From Zoroaster sp. YZ-2022 (taxonomy: Eukaryota; Echinodermata; Asteroidea; Forcipulatida; Zoroasteridae), in the NCBI GenBank assembly GCA_029582265.1, contig CM055823.1, forward strand, positions 23,075,290 to 23,139,289: a stretch of DNA of 64,000 bases. The letters are read 5' to 3'. How positions within the stretch are numbered: position 1 is the first letter of the stretch; each line of letters starts with the position of its first letter. Position numbers and translations under genes: made by a program. The notes below the pieces were generated by a model. The model was not told the origin of the DNA. It searched no databases and saw only the letters and a list, made by a program, of their open reading frames with translations. Shown piece by piece: positions 22,694-34,369 of the stretch.

Positions 22694-23341
22694 TTAATTG
22701 GTTTTGGATTTTGATGTATCCGTCTTTCGTGCAGTAGATTTCTTTTTCCCTGTACTGTAACTAGTGACCTTTCTCACGCTGGCACTGGCCTCCTGGGAAT
22801 GTGTACCATTGTGCGGTTGAAACTCTTTGGCTTGTTTTGTGGCCATTTCAAGAGCTAACGCTTGTTGAACCGCTTTATCCAAGGTCAGATTTTTCTCAGC
22901 CAGTAGCCTTTTCTGTGTCTGGGTACTGATCAACCCGCAGACCAATCTATCTCTCAAAGAATCATTCAGAAATGTGCCAAACTGGCATGTCTCGGCTAAG
23001 TGCTTGAGTTCCACTACGTATGCAGACACAGATTCCCCTTGTTTCTGTTCCCTTTTATGAAACTTGAAACGTTCAGCTATCACCAAGGGTTGAGGTGTAT
23101 AATGCTCTTTCAGCAATGACTTAAGCTCCGCTAGAGATTTGTCACTAACTTTTGCTGGTGAAACCATAGATTTCAGAAGAGCATAGGACTTTGCTCCTAT
23201 AACTGTCAAAAATACACTCACAGCTCTGTCGTCCGAGACGGCATTGGCGATGAAGAACTGTTCCATGCGTTCCATGTAGCAAGTGAATGTCTCCTTGCCT
23301 TCTTCGTTAAACTCTCCGATTTGTCCAATGATCGCTGCCAT
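22694..23341 (-). CDS. Gypsy 1 Gag (capsid part)
   Basis: The 215-residue protein from ATG 23341, about 70 bases inside the 5' LTR, has a Gypsy capsid-like helical region (MEQFFIANAV, LKEHYTPQPLVIAERFKF, ESVSAYVVELKHLAETCQFG, DRLVCGLIS). It ends in a basic Lys/Ser/Thr tail. TAA at 22694 precedes the zinc knuckles in the same frame. Whether the stop is suppressed or is a mutation is unknown. Gag assembles the retrotransposon particle. Confidence 0.9.
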   Translation of the reverse strand: MAAIIGQIGEFNEEGKETFTCYMERMEQFFIANAVSDDRAVSVFLTVIGAKSYALLKSMVSPAKVSDKSLAELKSLLKEHYTPQPLVIAERFKFHKREQKQGESVSAYVVELKHLAETCQFGTFLNDSLRDRLVCGLISTQTQKRLLAEKNLTLDKAVQQALALEMATKQAKEFQPHNGTHSQEASASVRKVTSYSTGKKKSTARKTDTSKSKTN

Positions 23342-23412
23342 TGTATTCCTGAATCCTCAGCGGAACTTTTGACCATAAAAAGAAACCCTAATATCCCATC
23401 CTTGTCGCCAAT

Positions 23413-23546
23413 TGTGATATTTTGGGATTGGGGTTTAGAATAACGTGGTCTACAAAATGGCTACCTGTTATGCGACTGCTCAAGTCATTTATTCAAACTA
23501 TAGAGGGCGCACTTCAACATACATGGCAATGGATACAACTATCACA
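23413..23546 (-). repeat. 5' LTR of Gypsy element 1
   Basis: 134 bp, near-identical partner of 18636-18769. The primer-binding-like sequence lies just left of it. Confidence 0.95.
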
Positions 23547-23938
23547 ATTGGAAATTAGTTTACATGTTTTCAATGTTTTTTCAAAATTCCTCAAAGAAAG
23601 AGAACTGTTTTCTTTTCTAAGTTGTTAATTTTGTTTAAGTCAAACAATAAATATTTAGAAAAATATGATCTTGTCTGTTGTTTTAATGTCAATTAAAGGT
23701 GATATTAATTAAAGGTGTTAATTCGGTGATATGCCGACATTCAAAGCATCATAACTTTCTTATTATTTGTCCGATTTTGATAAAACGTTCACTGATTTGT
23801 ACCTTAAACTTCACACTTTTTCATTCAAGATAAGTTGTTCTTGGGGTGGAATTCCTATTTAATTAATAAAGAAAGAGAGCAATGCATTAAACAAATCACA
23901 CAGTCAGTGAAAGTATCACAGTGCTAACAGTTAACAGT

Positions 23939-25383
23939 TCATTCATTGTTCAAATTTGGTATCATGTTGTCCTGCCATGGTACAGCTCCACCTGGTGAGT
24001 TGAAGTACTGCTTCAGCTGTTCCCTTTGATCTTTTGCTTCTCTAGTGGATCTGTTCCTCCCCTCAACTGGTTGCTGGACGTCCTGCCAGGTAACCTCATC
24101 TCTCCAGGTGCCACGTACCACATTGTGTTCCTCATCCTCGTGGTCTACTTCATGAGTTGGAACTGGATACCTGCAAAATACAATCATATATATTTTATAT
24201 TTGTTTGAAATTTGAATTTTATGACAATAGATTGTACACTTTATTTTACAACAAATCACAAAAATATATCTTTAAATGAACTAGATACCTTGTCCTCAGC
24301 AAGTTGTGTAGTACCACGGCAGCCTCAACTATGTCTCTCACTGTCTCAGGCCCCTGTTCCAATGTCCCAAGGAGGCACCTGAATCTCTTGACCAAAATAC
24401 CAAAGGCATTCTCTACCACACGTCTTCCTCTGGATATCCTGTAGTTGTATATGAGATCTTCTTTGGGCATGGCTCTCCTTGCATATGGCTTCATCAGGTA
24501 TGGTCTCAATCCAAATGTATCATCACCAAGAATGAAGTAAGGCATGTTTTGATCTGGGTCACCATTGGTCAAAGGGCATGGTGGTGGAATCGCTATGGTA
24601 CCCTCCTGTAGGCATTCAGACAGCTCTGAGTCATTGAAAATCTGTGCATCTGACATATGACCCATGCCACCCAATTCAATCCAGATGAACTTGTAGTCAG
24701 CATCCACCAATGCCAGGAGTGGGATGGAGAAGAATCCCTTGTAGTTATGGTACAAGCTGCCTGAGTGTGCTGGCTTTTGGATAGCTACATGCTTTCCATC
24801 CAGAGCCCCTATTGCATGTGACACATTCCATTGCTTCTCGAATTGGTCTGCTATGGCTTTCCATTCTCCACAGGTGATAGGACAGGAGACAACTTCATCT
24901 TTATATGTTTCGACAATGGCCTTACAAACTTCTGGAACAATATGGCATATGGAGGAGCGACTACATCTGAAGGCATAGGATAGTGAAGGGTATTTATCAC
25001 CAGTGGCCAGATGTCTTAGGGTGAGGGCCAGCCTCAATCCAGGTGATAGGGGTTCTCTATGCTTGGTGTTATTCTTTCCAGGATCTCATCAAATAGATCT
25101 GGAGGCATCCTTACATAGTTGGCGTAGGTGCTAACATCTTCACACCTGAGTTCTCTGTTGAGAAGTTGAGAATAGTGCCCCAACTGGTGCCTTCTGTCTG
25201 CACTTAACCATGGTCTCACCCACCACCTCCTAGGCCTTCTCCTTCTTCTTCTCCTTCCTCTCTCTTCTACCCTGCCCTGTTCTGTCTCTTCTTGCTGCTG
25301 CTGCTGCCTCTGTTTTTTCGAGCGACTATATATGCATAAACCAGAATTGCCAATTCAGCATCTTCTTCATCTCTTGGATGCAT
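23939..25383 (-). pseudogene. Harbinger transposase, two exons, frameshifted
   Basis: Exon 1 (25383-24289) begins MHPRDEEDAELAIL, then Arg-rich and RRWWVRPWL blocks, a helix-turn-helix-like region ([17 protein letters not shown]) and DDE chemistry: GALDGKHV, a VDADYKF block, and [12 protein letters not shown] donor AG/GTATCT at 24288 and acceptor TTTGCAG at 24171 define an intron. Exon 2 (24170-23939) encodes the Harbinger C terminus ending NSPGGAVPWQDN. Single-base shifts near 25300 and 25045 break the frame. The enzyme would cut the element at TAA/TTA sites together with the MADF protein. Confidence 0.88.
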
Positions 25384-25469
25384 GGTTCCTCATTGGTATC
25401 TCTGGAGAGAATGAGAGGGTGACCCCCTGCCTCCTTTTTATACCCCAATCGTGCTCCAAGCGTGGCAAT

Positions 25470-25807
25470 CTTGCTCAAATCGTGGTCATAAATCGTAGGA
25501 GATCTTAACAGAACTTGATGAATGTGAGAGATCTAAACAGAACCTAACAGAACGTGACAGAACGTGAGAGCATATCGTGGTGATCGTAAGAAAACTTGAG
25601 GGAACGTGATGAAAATCGTGGCAGACCTTGACCAGAATCGTGTTGGCTTCGTAACAAAACGTTACAGATCGTAACAAAACGTACTCAGAGAGTAGGAAAG
25701 CGTATGAAAGCGTAGAAAAAGATAAAGTAAACAATAAATCGTGGAGCTCCACGCTTTTTTTGAATCGTGCAGATCGTGGCCATCGTGGCCCCAGTGTAAA
25801 CCCAGCA
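25470..25807. repeat. Right subterminal motif array of the Harbinger element
   Basis: GATCTTAACAGAACTTGATG and related AATCGTG and GAACGTGA words, partner of the left array, ending in the terminal repeat. Confidence 0.7.
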
Positions 25808-25823
25808 TAACCGACCTGTGGAA

Positions 25824-26733
25824 ATTAAGGAGCAAATACAAACAATTTATTATAATTATTTTATATATTAAACAATATACAAATATCCAACTTAAATTGT
25901 AAATAGGAGATTGCACTATAAATTGGAATGTTTCAAATTTATATGTTCAATCTTAAAATGTTCAATCGTGAAATATCCCAACTTTATAGTTGTGCAACAC
26001 AATGTGAAATGATGTCTAACTTGGTTCTCACAAATCAATGATTAAATTACGGTCATCAGAGCATGGGGTATACATTATAAAGCCACTATGACTGTTGTAT
26101 TTTACATTTTGTTTTTTAGATGTCTGCTTATAAACAACACTCATCTTACATCATCTCATGGAGTCAATGCAAGACATGTATCTTAAAATGTTGAAATAGT
26201 CGAAATGTTTTGCTCATTTGTATACATAAGCATTATTATGGTGTCCTTTTCAGGCCGTAACTGATACCAACATTAAGCCTTGTTGTGCCTTACACCTAAC
26301 TCAATTGATGTGAACAAGTTCCACAGGAAGAAGTACTTTCACTGTGTATTCCAGGATTTTTGGAAGTCTGCTTATAAAAAGCATGGTGTCAAAGAAAGTC
26401 TTCTTCAAATTTTGAAATTGTCCAAAAATTATACACTGATGATGTACTCTGCCTATTAAGGGAGAGTACACTAGTGGTTATAATTATCCGAAACAAATTT
26501 GAGTGAATTGTCATCATTATACCATTGATAAAATGTATTTAAATGTATCCATACTTTCTGATAATCAATGTATAGTGCAGAAACCAACCTGTGAAAGTTT
26601 CAACTCATTCAATTGTCATTAAAGCCTCATATACACTATTGGTAATCTAAAACAAAATCAATCAAAATTAAAATGATCCCAGATTTACATGAAACTTACT
26701 TGATGTAAAGTAGATGATGGTAATTAAGCATAC
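25824..26733. other. No gene recognised
   Basis: AT-rich DNA downstream of the minisatellite. About 80 bases near 26265-26390 resemble 27035-27150 (GAAGAAGTACTTTCA versus GAAGAACTCATTTTG contexts), an old duplication. Confidence 0.5.
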
Positions 26734-26801
26734 CTTGAAATATGTCTGTCTCTGTAGCTATAATTTTAGTAAAATAATGTCCACAATTAATTTCTGTCCA
26801 T
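26734..26801 (-). CDS. Host exon, unidentified gene
   Basis: A TTTTTGTCTCCAG acceptor and CAAG/GTATGC donor bound 68 bp that read WTEINCGHYFTKIIATETDI then FQ in the frame offset by one base. It is probably the same minus-strand gene as the exons to the right. Confidence 0.6.
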
Positions 26802-27467
26802 CTGGAGACAAAAATTTAATGTTAGAATGTATATACAAAATCTAAATACAACACAGCTGAAAATTTCACAGGTTGGTTGCTTAGTGTATATCTTGATTCA
26901 AAGAAAGTAAGGATACTTTTGGAAGCTTTTTTCAAAAATTACAAATAATGAAAATGCATTCTGATTTGTTGATATTCGTTCTAAAATGTGAAGATGGATC
27001 ACCCACCGATGGTGATATGTACAATTGTTACTATAAACATTAAGGCCCTAAGTTATACAGACCCTCTGCCTCATTACTCCCCTATGATGTAGACAAGTTC
27101 CTCATAGGGAGAAGAACTCATTTTGTATTCCAAGAGCTGTGAAGCAAAAGATAATAGGAAACCGTTTTTATGTTATACAGAAATGAGTGATTAATTCTTA
27201 TCAGGGCGATGCTTCATTGACACTACAGAGTGCAGGCCTTTAATTTCATTCTTATAGAAAATCAAAGTGTCTATGGCAACATTTCAATGGCCACTTCAAA
27301 AACCAAGGGCAATAATTAAATAAATTGCCTCTGAGTATTTGGGGTTAGAGTGGCTGGCCTGAATCAAATAAACCTGGATTAAAAGTAGATAAATAAATAT
27401 GAAATGGCAGAGACAGGCATTGGTAAATAAACTAAGTTACAAGAGCAAACATAAGCAAACTTAATAC

Positions 27468-27549
27468 CTTGGTGTCATTGTTGAGGCAGAACATCCTCGT
27501 AAGACAGTCAACTACTACTTCAAGTTGCTCCTCAGAGAAGTGCCCCCTC
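27468..27549 (-). CDS. Host exon, unidentified gene
   Basis: The donor is ACCAAG/GTATTA; the acceptor is an AG near 27550, its exact base uncertain (GAAG or GAAGAG). The frame reads GHFSEEQLEVVVDCLTRMFC then LNNDTK. It is the most protein-like exon of the set; the function is not recognised. Confidence 0.6.
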
Positions 27550-28609
27550 TTCAAGTCAAAACATAATCCCACATTATGAGAATAACAGATTTGTAATGTT
27601 TGTATACTAGAACTATATGTTAGCCAGCTACTTCTATTCCATTACAGTGGTCAAACCATGCAATAAGTTGCCAGAAACATTGGCTACCTTTAAGAAAAAA
27701 ACTGAGAGTCCTTCCCATAGGTGTACATAAAACTGTGCCAGGTATCTGGATACTCGAATGAAACTGTTCCATTTTTCAGTTCCAATTACTCATAAACGAC
27801 TGTTGAAAATTTCAACTGACCATTTAAGCCACACAAACAAATGGAAATCTCCAATTTTTTGTTAACAAAATGTGTGTGGGGAATGGGGATGATATGAGTC
27901 GTTTTTAATATAGAGGTCCACAAAAGTCCATAATAAAACAAGAGAAATTTGTGTTTATGGTTATTTTATACATTTGGGAGTATTTTCGTGTTTTACAAAA
28001 TTGTTTACGGGTACCCAAGTATCCGGAGATTTCCAATTTCTGGTATCCGGTTCCCGAAATAACCGAAAATGCACAGCCTTAGGTGTACAGGACTAAACAA
28101 CAAAGAGTCCAAGTAAGTAACAGTGACTTAACATTGATGAGTAAACATTTATATACGTGTTAATGGACCACAGGTCTGTAAATGAAATATTCTTTCATTC
28201 ATCATGCTGACAGAATTGTATTTCCTTTTTATCTTGAACGTAAACCTCATGGGGTCAAATTTAAAAAGTCTTCTTTGATGTACCAAGACTAATCCACCAA
28301 TCAAGAATGAAGATTATCCATGAAGTATTTCTAAAGTGTGACGGGCGGATGGACACATGCACAAAGAACATGTATGATCCTATTTGCTTTGACTTTGGCA
28401 TACAAATAAATACAAATGTTTATAATAAAAAATAAAAAATAAAAAAATATTTGAAATAAGGATGATGACCTTATGTGCGAATGTAGATATTTAAACAACA
28501 AATCAAAAATTTAAAGTCAACCACAATAGGTATTCCCTGTTTTAGCAATGTGAAGACCACTCTCCCAATGAAATCCTACCACTATCCAAGCATCTAAACC
28601 AATACTTAC

Positions 28610-28657
28610 CTCTTGAATCTTTCCCTCATTGAAATATAAAAGTCGTTGACATCTCTC
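28610..28657 (-). CDS. Host exon, unidentified gene
   Basis: TTGTCTTTGCAG acceptor and AAGAG/GTAAGT donor around 48 bp. One frame reads RDVNDFYISMRERFK, another ERCQRLLYFNEGKIQE; the first looks more natural. Confidence 0.55.
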
Positions 28658-28763
28658 CTGCAAAGACAAGTTTAGAAAACATGAGGAAACCATCCCCATG
28701 TGTTTGTTTTATTTTATTTTGCTTGAGCTTATGTGATACATGTCCTCTAAAGCAGTATATTAT

Positions 28764-29083
28764 TGTTGCACCTTGATAAGCCACAGACCTGGCGCATAAG
28801 AAGTTGGCATAGCTCTTCTGCCGACTCTGCCATAGTTACTATTGGGCTGAATCTCCGTCTTAGGCCAAACTCCACTGGGTTGGTCCCTCGGTCGGTTTCT
28901 CTGGTCCCCTTCGTATGGCCTTGTCCTCTCTCTCAGCTACACCAATCTCTCCTTCCACCAGGTCAGGACTCAACTTTTTATTGCAGCATGGAGTATTGGT
29001 TCATGGTCACTGGACAGGTTTTGTCGTTCTGTCTACAATATGATGCAGTGCAGGAACACACCCGTCCCTTCGTGGTCGCCAAA
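28764..29083 (-). repeat. Truncated second unit of Gypsy element 2 (leader and gag start)
   Basis: 28771-29083 matches 37327-37639 base for base in spacing (constant offset 8556) with a few substitutions. Its distal end joins to TGTTGCA(CC), the LTR terminus, so most of a second unit seems deleted, perhaps through the short shared GC(A)CC. Confidence 0.8.
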
Positions 29084-30354
29084 TGTTGCACCCGTAGGGG
29101 ATCGAATGTTGATCACCTCAGAGTGTTCATTAAAAAGATCCTGTAAAAAAGGATGACACAGAGACTCCAATGAGTATGGTAGAGAAACTTTTATATCAGT
29201 GTGCACTCAGTCATCCAGTGTAAGAATGACAATAAAATACATATTAAACTTTTACTACACTATCCTATGAAACTTGAGAAATAACTAAAATACCGAAATA
29301 ACTCAAAATAATTACACATGTAAACCCAAAGACTTGGCTAGTCTATGATCATAGTTGGACAAAATCTCAATCTTGTGATTGTAAGTCAAAACAATAAATA
29401 CTGGGCAAATTCAGAACTAGGTGAATAAGTAACAGCACTCCTTGTGCCCAAATGCACATAAACCAAATAAAGAAACACATTAACTCAAGAACAGTTAAAT
29501 GTAAAGCAGAGACCCAAAACCTAGAGTCTAGTAAACAAAGCCCACTCAGTCTTAATCCTTTAAGACCCATTCTAGCCGGGCACTTGCCTCTCACACTGGG
29601 GACCAAGGGGAGGTTTATACTAGTAGTGTCAAATACCCCAGGCTACCCTAATTACATAAACACGCTACCAGAATCAAGCCCCAGGGCTTGGTGCTAATTA
29701 CCATACCAGCCACATAGCTACATGTATGGAATGTGCCTACAGTGGTCCCTTTGTTTCAGACCATGAGGTCTGATAAGTGCCCCATGCCTAGCTATACACA
29801 TGGACAGTGTACATTGGTAATGGCATCAATTAAATCTTCTAAAATACAATCTATGCTGGCTTTTCCTACTTAAAATCCACATAGTTGGAAAAGTGATCAA
29901 ATACAAATCTTTAATGCAAATAACTTCTGTAAAGTCTTAACTTTAAGAAACACAAATCAGTTAATCAAAATACTATCAAGTAAAAGATCCAAGTGTGTAT
30001 GTGATGAAAAGTACACAAGTTGATCCAAGTTGGAACAATTAAAAATGCAACAAATATAAGTCCCAAGAACTCATGGGTAAACTTGAATGAAACATTAACA
30101 ACTTATACATTCTTAAATGATTATTAAATTAAAATGGAATTACACATACCTGTAAAAAGGATGACACAGAGACTCCAATGAGTATGGTAGAGAAATTTTA
30201 TATCAGTGTGCACTCACAGTCATCCAGTGTAAGAATGACCAAGGGTGCACACTGGCCAACACCAGGGCTCATCTTTGGGAGTCGGATTACGGCTGTTCTT
30301 TTTACAGGCTGTTGAAAATTTAGGGGGGGGGGCATAAAAACCCAGGGGGCTACA
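29084..30354 (-). repeat. LTR of Gypsy element 2 (left copy)
   Basis: 1271 bp, near-identical to 37640-38963 but missing about 57 bp (around 29989). A 95-bp block (GGATGACACAGAGACTCCAA onward) occurs near both ends of the LTR (29150 and 30160). Confidence 0.9.
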
Positions 30355-30731
30355 CTCACCCCTTGAAAATTAAATGTTGTCCTCAACATTTCAGACAATA
30401 CAAAATCTAAATGAACTATTAAAGCTAAAGTGTTAAACTTACAAAACGAACTTATCGTCAACTGGTGATTGCAACAACTAACAAATTTGGACCAAAACCT
30501 ATATCTTGGAAATATAACTGATAAATTCAGTGATCTCCCAAAACCATCCCAGGTAAATGTAACTTTAAAAAAATAAATGATTGTCCAAAACCAACTCTGG
30601 TAAATGTAACTTAAAAAAAAAACAATCAGTGATCAATCTGCACTGAAATCGTCTTTTGAACCCGTTGAAACATACATGTACCATTTGAGTAAAAATAAAA
30701 TTTTCAGTTCAGGTTCCACTGTTAGTGTTCT

Positions 30732-31436
30732 TTAGGTACTTATCACTGTTGGCTGCTGACTCGTTGGTGCTGGGTGCCACAGTTGCCATGGTTGCACTGG
30801 ATGTGTAGGCCAGGGCATCATCATAGGAGCAGGCCACTGCATGGGATGTTGAGGCCACATCATCGGTGATAGTGCTGGTGATGTCATCATGGGATGCGGC
30901 CATAGCACTGATGGATGCTGTTGGTAGGACGGGGAACTTCCAGCTGTCATTGCGTTTACTGCACTGGGACCTCGTTGTGGCTGACCCAACTGCTCATAGG
31001 CCAAACGTTGTGGGGGCTGCCTCTGTCTAACCGGGTAGGGTCGTGCCTCCTGTAGGTCAGGCTCATCAGTAGGTCTGGCGGGAACAGGGGTTGACGCCTG
31101 GAGAGTACCTTCTGATACTGGGACTGATACAGCGGGATCGGAAACTACCACTGGGGTTGAAGTAGTAACTGGCTCTGAGGGTGGAGCTGGTACTGGAACA
31201 CTGACTGGTTCTGGAATGCTGACTGGCTCAGGAGCAAAGACTGGCTCTGGAGCAATGACTGGCTTAGGTTCATCGATTTGCTCCGGAACGGTGGCTGGTT
31301 TAGGTAGGACTACTGGCTCTGCTACAACCGCTGGTTTAGAGACAGTGATTGTTTCAGGGGTAGCAAACTGCTTGGCTGCTTTACTCTCCTTCCTCTGGTC
31401 ACCGGCTGGGATGAACACTTCAGCTTCATGGTTCAA
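30732..31436 (-). CDS. Pro/Val-rich C-terminal region of Gypsy 2 Pol or a separate frame
   Basis: The 234-residue frame has repeated xPEPV/PKPV units (about residues 33-110), then PYPVRQRQPPQRLAYEQLG, the Arg/Pro-rich tail commonly seen at Gypsy Pol C termini. A Met/Pro/Trp-rich end follows. It lies just downstream of integrase in another frame, so it is probably the pol tail after a frameshift. Not an envelope: no signal peptide or membrane helix. Confidence 0.6.
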   Translation of the reverse strand: MNHEAEVFIPAGDQRKESKAAKQFATPETITVSKPAVVAEPVVLPKPATVPEQIDEPKPVIAPEPVFAPEPVSIPEPVSVPVPAPPSEPVTTSTPVVVSDPAVSVPVSEGTLQASTPVPARPTDEPDLQEARPYPVRQRQPPQRLAYEQLGQPQRGPSAVNAMTAGSSPSYQQHPSVLWPHPMMTSPALSPMMWPQHPMQWPAPMMMPWPTHPVQPWQLWHPAPTSQQPTVIST

Positions 31437-31540
31437 TACTGGAGTGTGCGTCTTAGGGGGGCATGGTTTCCTCCTAGGGGCTGGAACTGGGGGTTTTGAC
31501 CGTGTTGACCGCTGTTGGGGAACCGGAGTTGGGACATGAA

Positions 31541-32308
31541 CTAGGTATTCATCTTCAGAGCTGTCAGTGTCGCTGGTATTTGATTTAGCACTTTGTGCTG
31601 GTCTGCTTCGGGTGCAGGGGGCTGGTGTAGAATGAGGCGCGTCCCTGATTCAGTCTGCTCGTCAATGATGAGGTCGTTACAAGGTAACAGCAGATTCCTG
31701 TGTAGAGTTCTTTTTCTCCCCTTCCCCTTCTCTAGACACAGCTCGTACACTGGGGAGTCATCACCTAGCTGTTTCACCACGGTGTGGATCTCTCTTTCCC
31801 AGTGAGCCCTTAGCTTTCCAGGTCCCCCTGTTTCATTTAGGTTCCGCACCAGTACTCTATCACCGGGCTGGAGGACAGTGCTGTTTACCTTCCTATCATA
31901 CTGGTGTTTGCCACGGGTGGATGACTTGTCAGCATTTCTTCTCGCCGTCTCATACGCCTCTTCCATTTGTCGTTTCCAGTGCTGGCTGTAGTCTTGATGG
32001 TCCTTCGGTGGTGGTGGTGTTGTTTGTGACAACCAAAAGGCCAAATCGATGGGGAGTCGAGGGGGGCGTCCATACAGAAGAAAGAATGGAGAGAATCCAG
32101 TGGTGTCAGAACGAGTGCAGTTGTATGCGTGGACCACCACGGAGCATCCCCAGAAGAGTCCGAATAAATCGCTCCACTTGACCATTTCCTTGTGGATGGT
32201 AGGGAGTGGTGCGTGAGGGTGTGATGCCAGATAGATGTTGAAGTCTTCTGAATAGTTGATTTTCAAACTCTCTTCCTTGGTCGTGGTGGAGTTTATGAGG
32301 GAAGCCAA
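31541..32308 (-). pseudogene. Gypsy 2 integrase C-terminal part
   Basis: Carries on from the catalytic core after a frameshift near 32110-32200: [20 protein letters not shown], a typical post-core Gypsy motif. Next come a Lys/Arg-rich segment and a small beta domain (VLQPGDRVLVRNLNETGGPG, then EREIHTVVKQL). Confidence 0.85.
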
Positions 32309-32759
32309 ATCTCAAGACGAAATCGTTGAATATCTTCTCTGCAACCGTCTTACCAGACTTGTTTGTTGTTGGGTATGCTTGGGCGAATCGTGTAAAATGG
32401 TCCATGACGACCAAGATATATTCATACCCTCCAACACTCCTCTCAAGATGAAGAACATCGATGGAGATCATCTCGAAGGGGGCTGTGGTAACTATGCTGC
32501 GGAGGGGCTCTCTGGTTTGCCGACTGGGTTTCTTCTGCTGCAAACACCTGCAGACGTTACTCACATAGTGTTCGATGTCTCTCTGCATATGGGGCCAGAA
32601 GAATCTGTCACGTGCAAGATGAACCACACGCTCTGCACCAAGGTGGCCCATCTCCTCATGTAGTTCCCTGTAGACCAAGCGATGGTACTCGCGAGGAAGG
32701 ACAAGTTGTGTCCTTTCACCTGATCTCCGACATAATACTCCGTCTTTGTCAATGCTCAA
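32106..32759 (-). pseudogene. Gypsy 2 integrase zinc domain and catalytic core
   Basis: HHCC zinc site (HEEMGHLG...NVCRCLQ), catalytic residues in [18 protein letters not shown] and [10 protein letters not shown]. The frame is lost soon after the core. It inserts the DNA copy into the genome. Confidence 0.9.
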
Positions 32760-32891
32760 CTTGGACCAGTCACAAAGAAGAATAGTGGTATGTGGATGTT
32801 CTCCTGCCCGGGCTTGTCTATCTGGACGTCGTCCCCTGTTAACATGGAAAAGAACAGGACCAATGCTGAACTGCAGCCTGCTGAGCTGCCT

Positions 32892-34319
32892 TCAGTTCTT
32901 CTTTACTGATTTGATGGACGATACTGTCACATCGTCAGGGCAGGATGTGTCGGTTGTAATTGCTGTTATCCAGGGGCAGAAGACAGATTTGCTTGCTGTA
33001 ATTACCTGGGTGGCGGCACTAATATGATCAGTAGTAACCTCCCTTGTACACTGAGCCATGTACTCATCAATATTGAGTGGGATACGAGACAGTACATCTG
33101 CATCAGCGTTGTTCCGTCCTGGGCGATACTTCAGCTTGAAATTAAAATCGGCTAGTTCGGCTACCCACCGGTGTCCTGTTGCATTGAGTTTGGCTGAAGT
33201 GAGGATGTAGGTGAGCGGATTATTGTCGGTGTACACTGTGAAGCTGGGTGCGTAGTACAGGTAATCCCGAAACTTCTCGGTAACTGACCACTTCAAAGCC
33301 AAGAACTCAAGCTTACTGGAGTGTAGATGATAGTTTTTCTCTGCTGGGCTGAGTGTACGGGACCCATACCCAATAACCCGTTTCTTGCCGTCTTGTTCCT
33401 GGTAGAGTACCGCTCCCAATCCATCATGAGAAGCATCGGTATGCAGGATAAATGGCTTCTCGTGGTCTGGAAAACCCATAACTGGAGCACACAATAGACA
33501 TCTCAGTAGGCGATCTAAAACTGACTGGTGGGTGTCTAACCAGGTGATTGGCTGCCGTGATGAGATTTGTCCAGCATTGCTTTTCCTTGGAGATCCCTTG
33601 GGTGGTTTCTGTGGTCTCTTATTGTCCTTTGCAGACGGATCATCAGAGCCTGGTTTCCTTAGCAGCTCGTACAGCGGCTTGGCAATGCTGGAAAAATGTT
33701 TGATGTATTGTCGGTAGTATACGAGCAGACCCAGCATCTTCCTCAACTCGCCAACGGTGCCTGGTTTCTTCTCTCGAAGTAACTCCACTGCTGCGACATC
33801 AGCGGGGTCCATCTTGTATCCTTCGCTTGAAACGATCCGTCCCAGGTAGCCGACATCCTTCTGGAAGAGGCTGCACTTACTAGGTTTCAATTTGACACCT
33901 TTCTCCTGTAAGCGACGTAAGACTTGACGAAGATACTCCAGGTGGTTTTCAAATGTGTCACCGTAGACCAAGATGTCATCTAGGTAAACCACAGCAATTT
34001 CACCAACCAGTCCTTCCAGACAAGACTCCATACACCGCTGGAATACAGCAGGGGCATTGGTGAGGCCAAATGGGATACGAAGCCACTCGTACAAGCCCCC
34101 GGGAGTGATGAATGTTGTTGCTGCACGACTCTCTTCTGCCATAAATCCTTGATGATAGGCCTTGCCCTGGTCCAGTGTAGTAAACCAAGAGTTTCCCCCG
34201 AGACTATCAAGGACATCTTGGATGCGAGGAATCGGCTGTCTGTCCGGTATCGTCTTGCGGTTGAGCTCTCGGTAGTCGATACACAGACGGAGAGACCCAT
34301 CCTTCTTTCTTACACACAC
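32892..34319 (-). pseudogene. Gypsy 2 reverse transcriptase and RNase H
   Basis: 475-residue frame: RT start [16 protein letters not shown], substrate block [13 protein letters not shown], catalytic [12 protein letters not shown] (about residue 110). RNase H follows with [16 protein letters not shown] and [12 protein letters not shown] (one extra residue against the usual NxADALSR). A Lys/Pro-rich insert near residues 225-255 is unusual. A frameshift separates it from the integrase frame. Confidence 0.92.
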
Positions 34320-34369
34320 AACTGGAGACGAATAAGGGGATTCTGACTTCGAGATCCATCCTCGTGTTA

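Larger units (their letters stand above)
18636..23546 (-). mobile_element. Ty3/Gypsy LTR retrotransposon 1 (young insertion)
   Basis: The 134-bp LTRs (18636-18769 and 23413-23546) start TGTGATATTTTGGGATTGG, end ACTATCACA and differ at one position that I can see. The 5-bp target duplication ATTGG lies at 18631-18635 and 23547-23551. Next to the right LTR a TGGCGACAAGGATGGG primer-site-like sequence (minus strand) lies inside, and a purine-rich AAGGGGGGAGGAA tract abuts the left LTR. Gag, zinc knuckles, protease, RT, RNase H and integrase follow in order on the minus strand, as in Gypsy. At least one stop and two frameshifts interrupt the genes despite the near-identical LTRs. Confidence 0.95.
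17520..25807. mobile_element. Harbinger (PIF/Harbinger) DNA transposon with a nested Gypsy element
   Basis: Perfect inverted ends TGCTGGGTTTACACT (17520) and AGTGTAAACCCAGCA (25807) are flanked by the 3-bp duplication TAA (17517-17519, 25808-25810), standard for Harbinger. It carries the two usual genes: a MADF/Myb-like protein (plus strand, 18118) and a DDE transposase (minus strand, 23939-25383). Subterminal arrays of ATCGTG-type words lie at both ends. A 4.9-kb Gypsy element is inserted at 18636-23546. Transposase frameshifts suggest it is no longer autonomous. Confidence 0.92.

Noticed and set aside
30732..31436. Envelope gene of Gypsy element 2.
   Set aside because: No signal peptide, membrane helix or cleavage site; it is a Pro-rich Pol tail.
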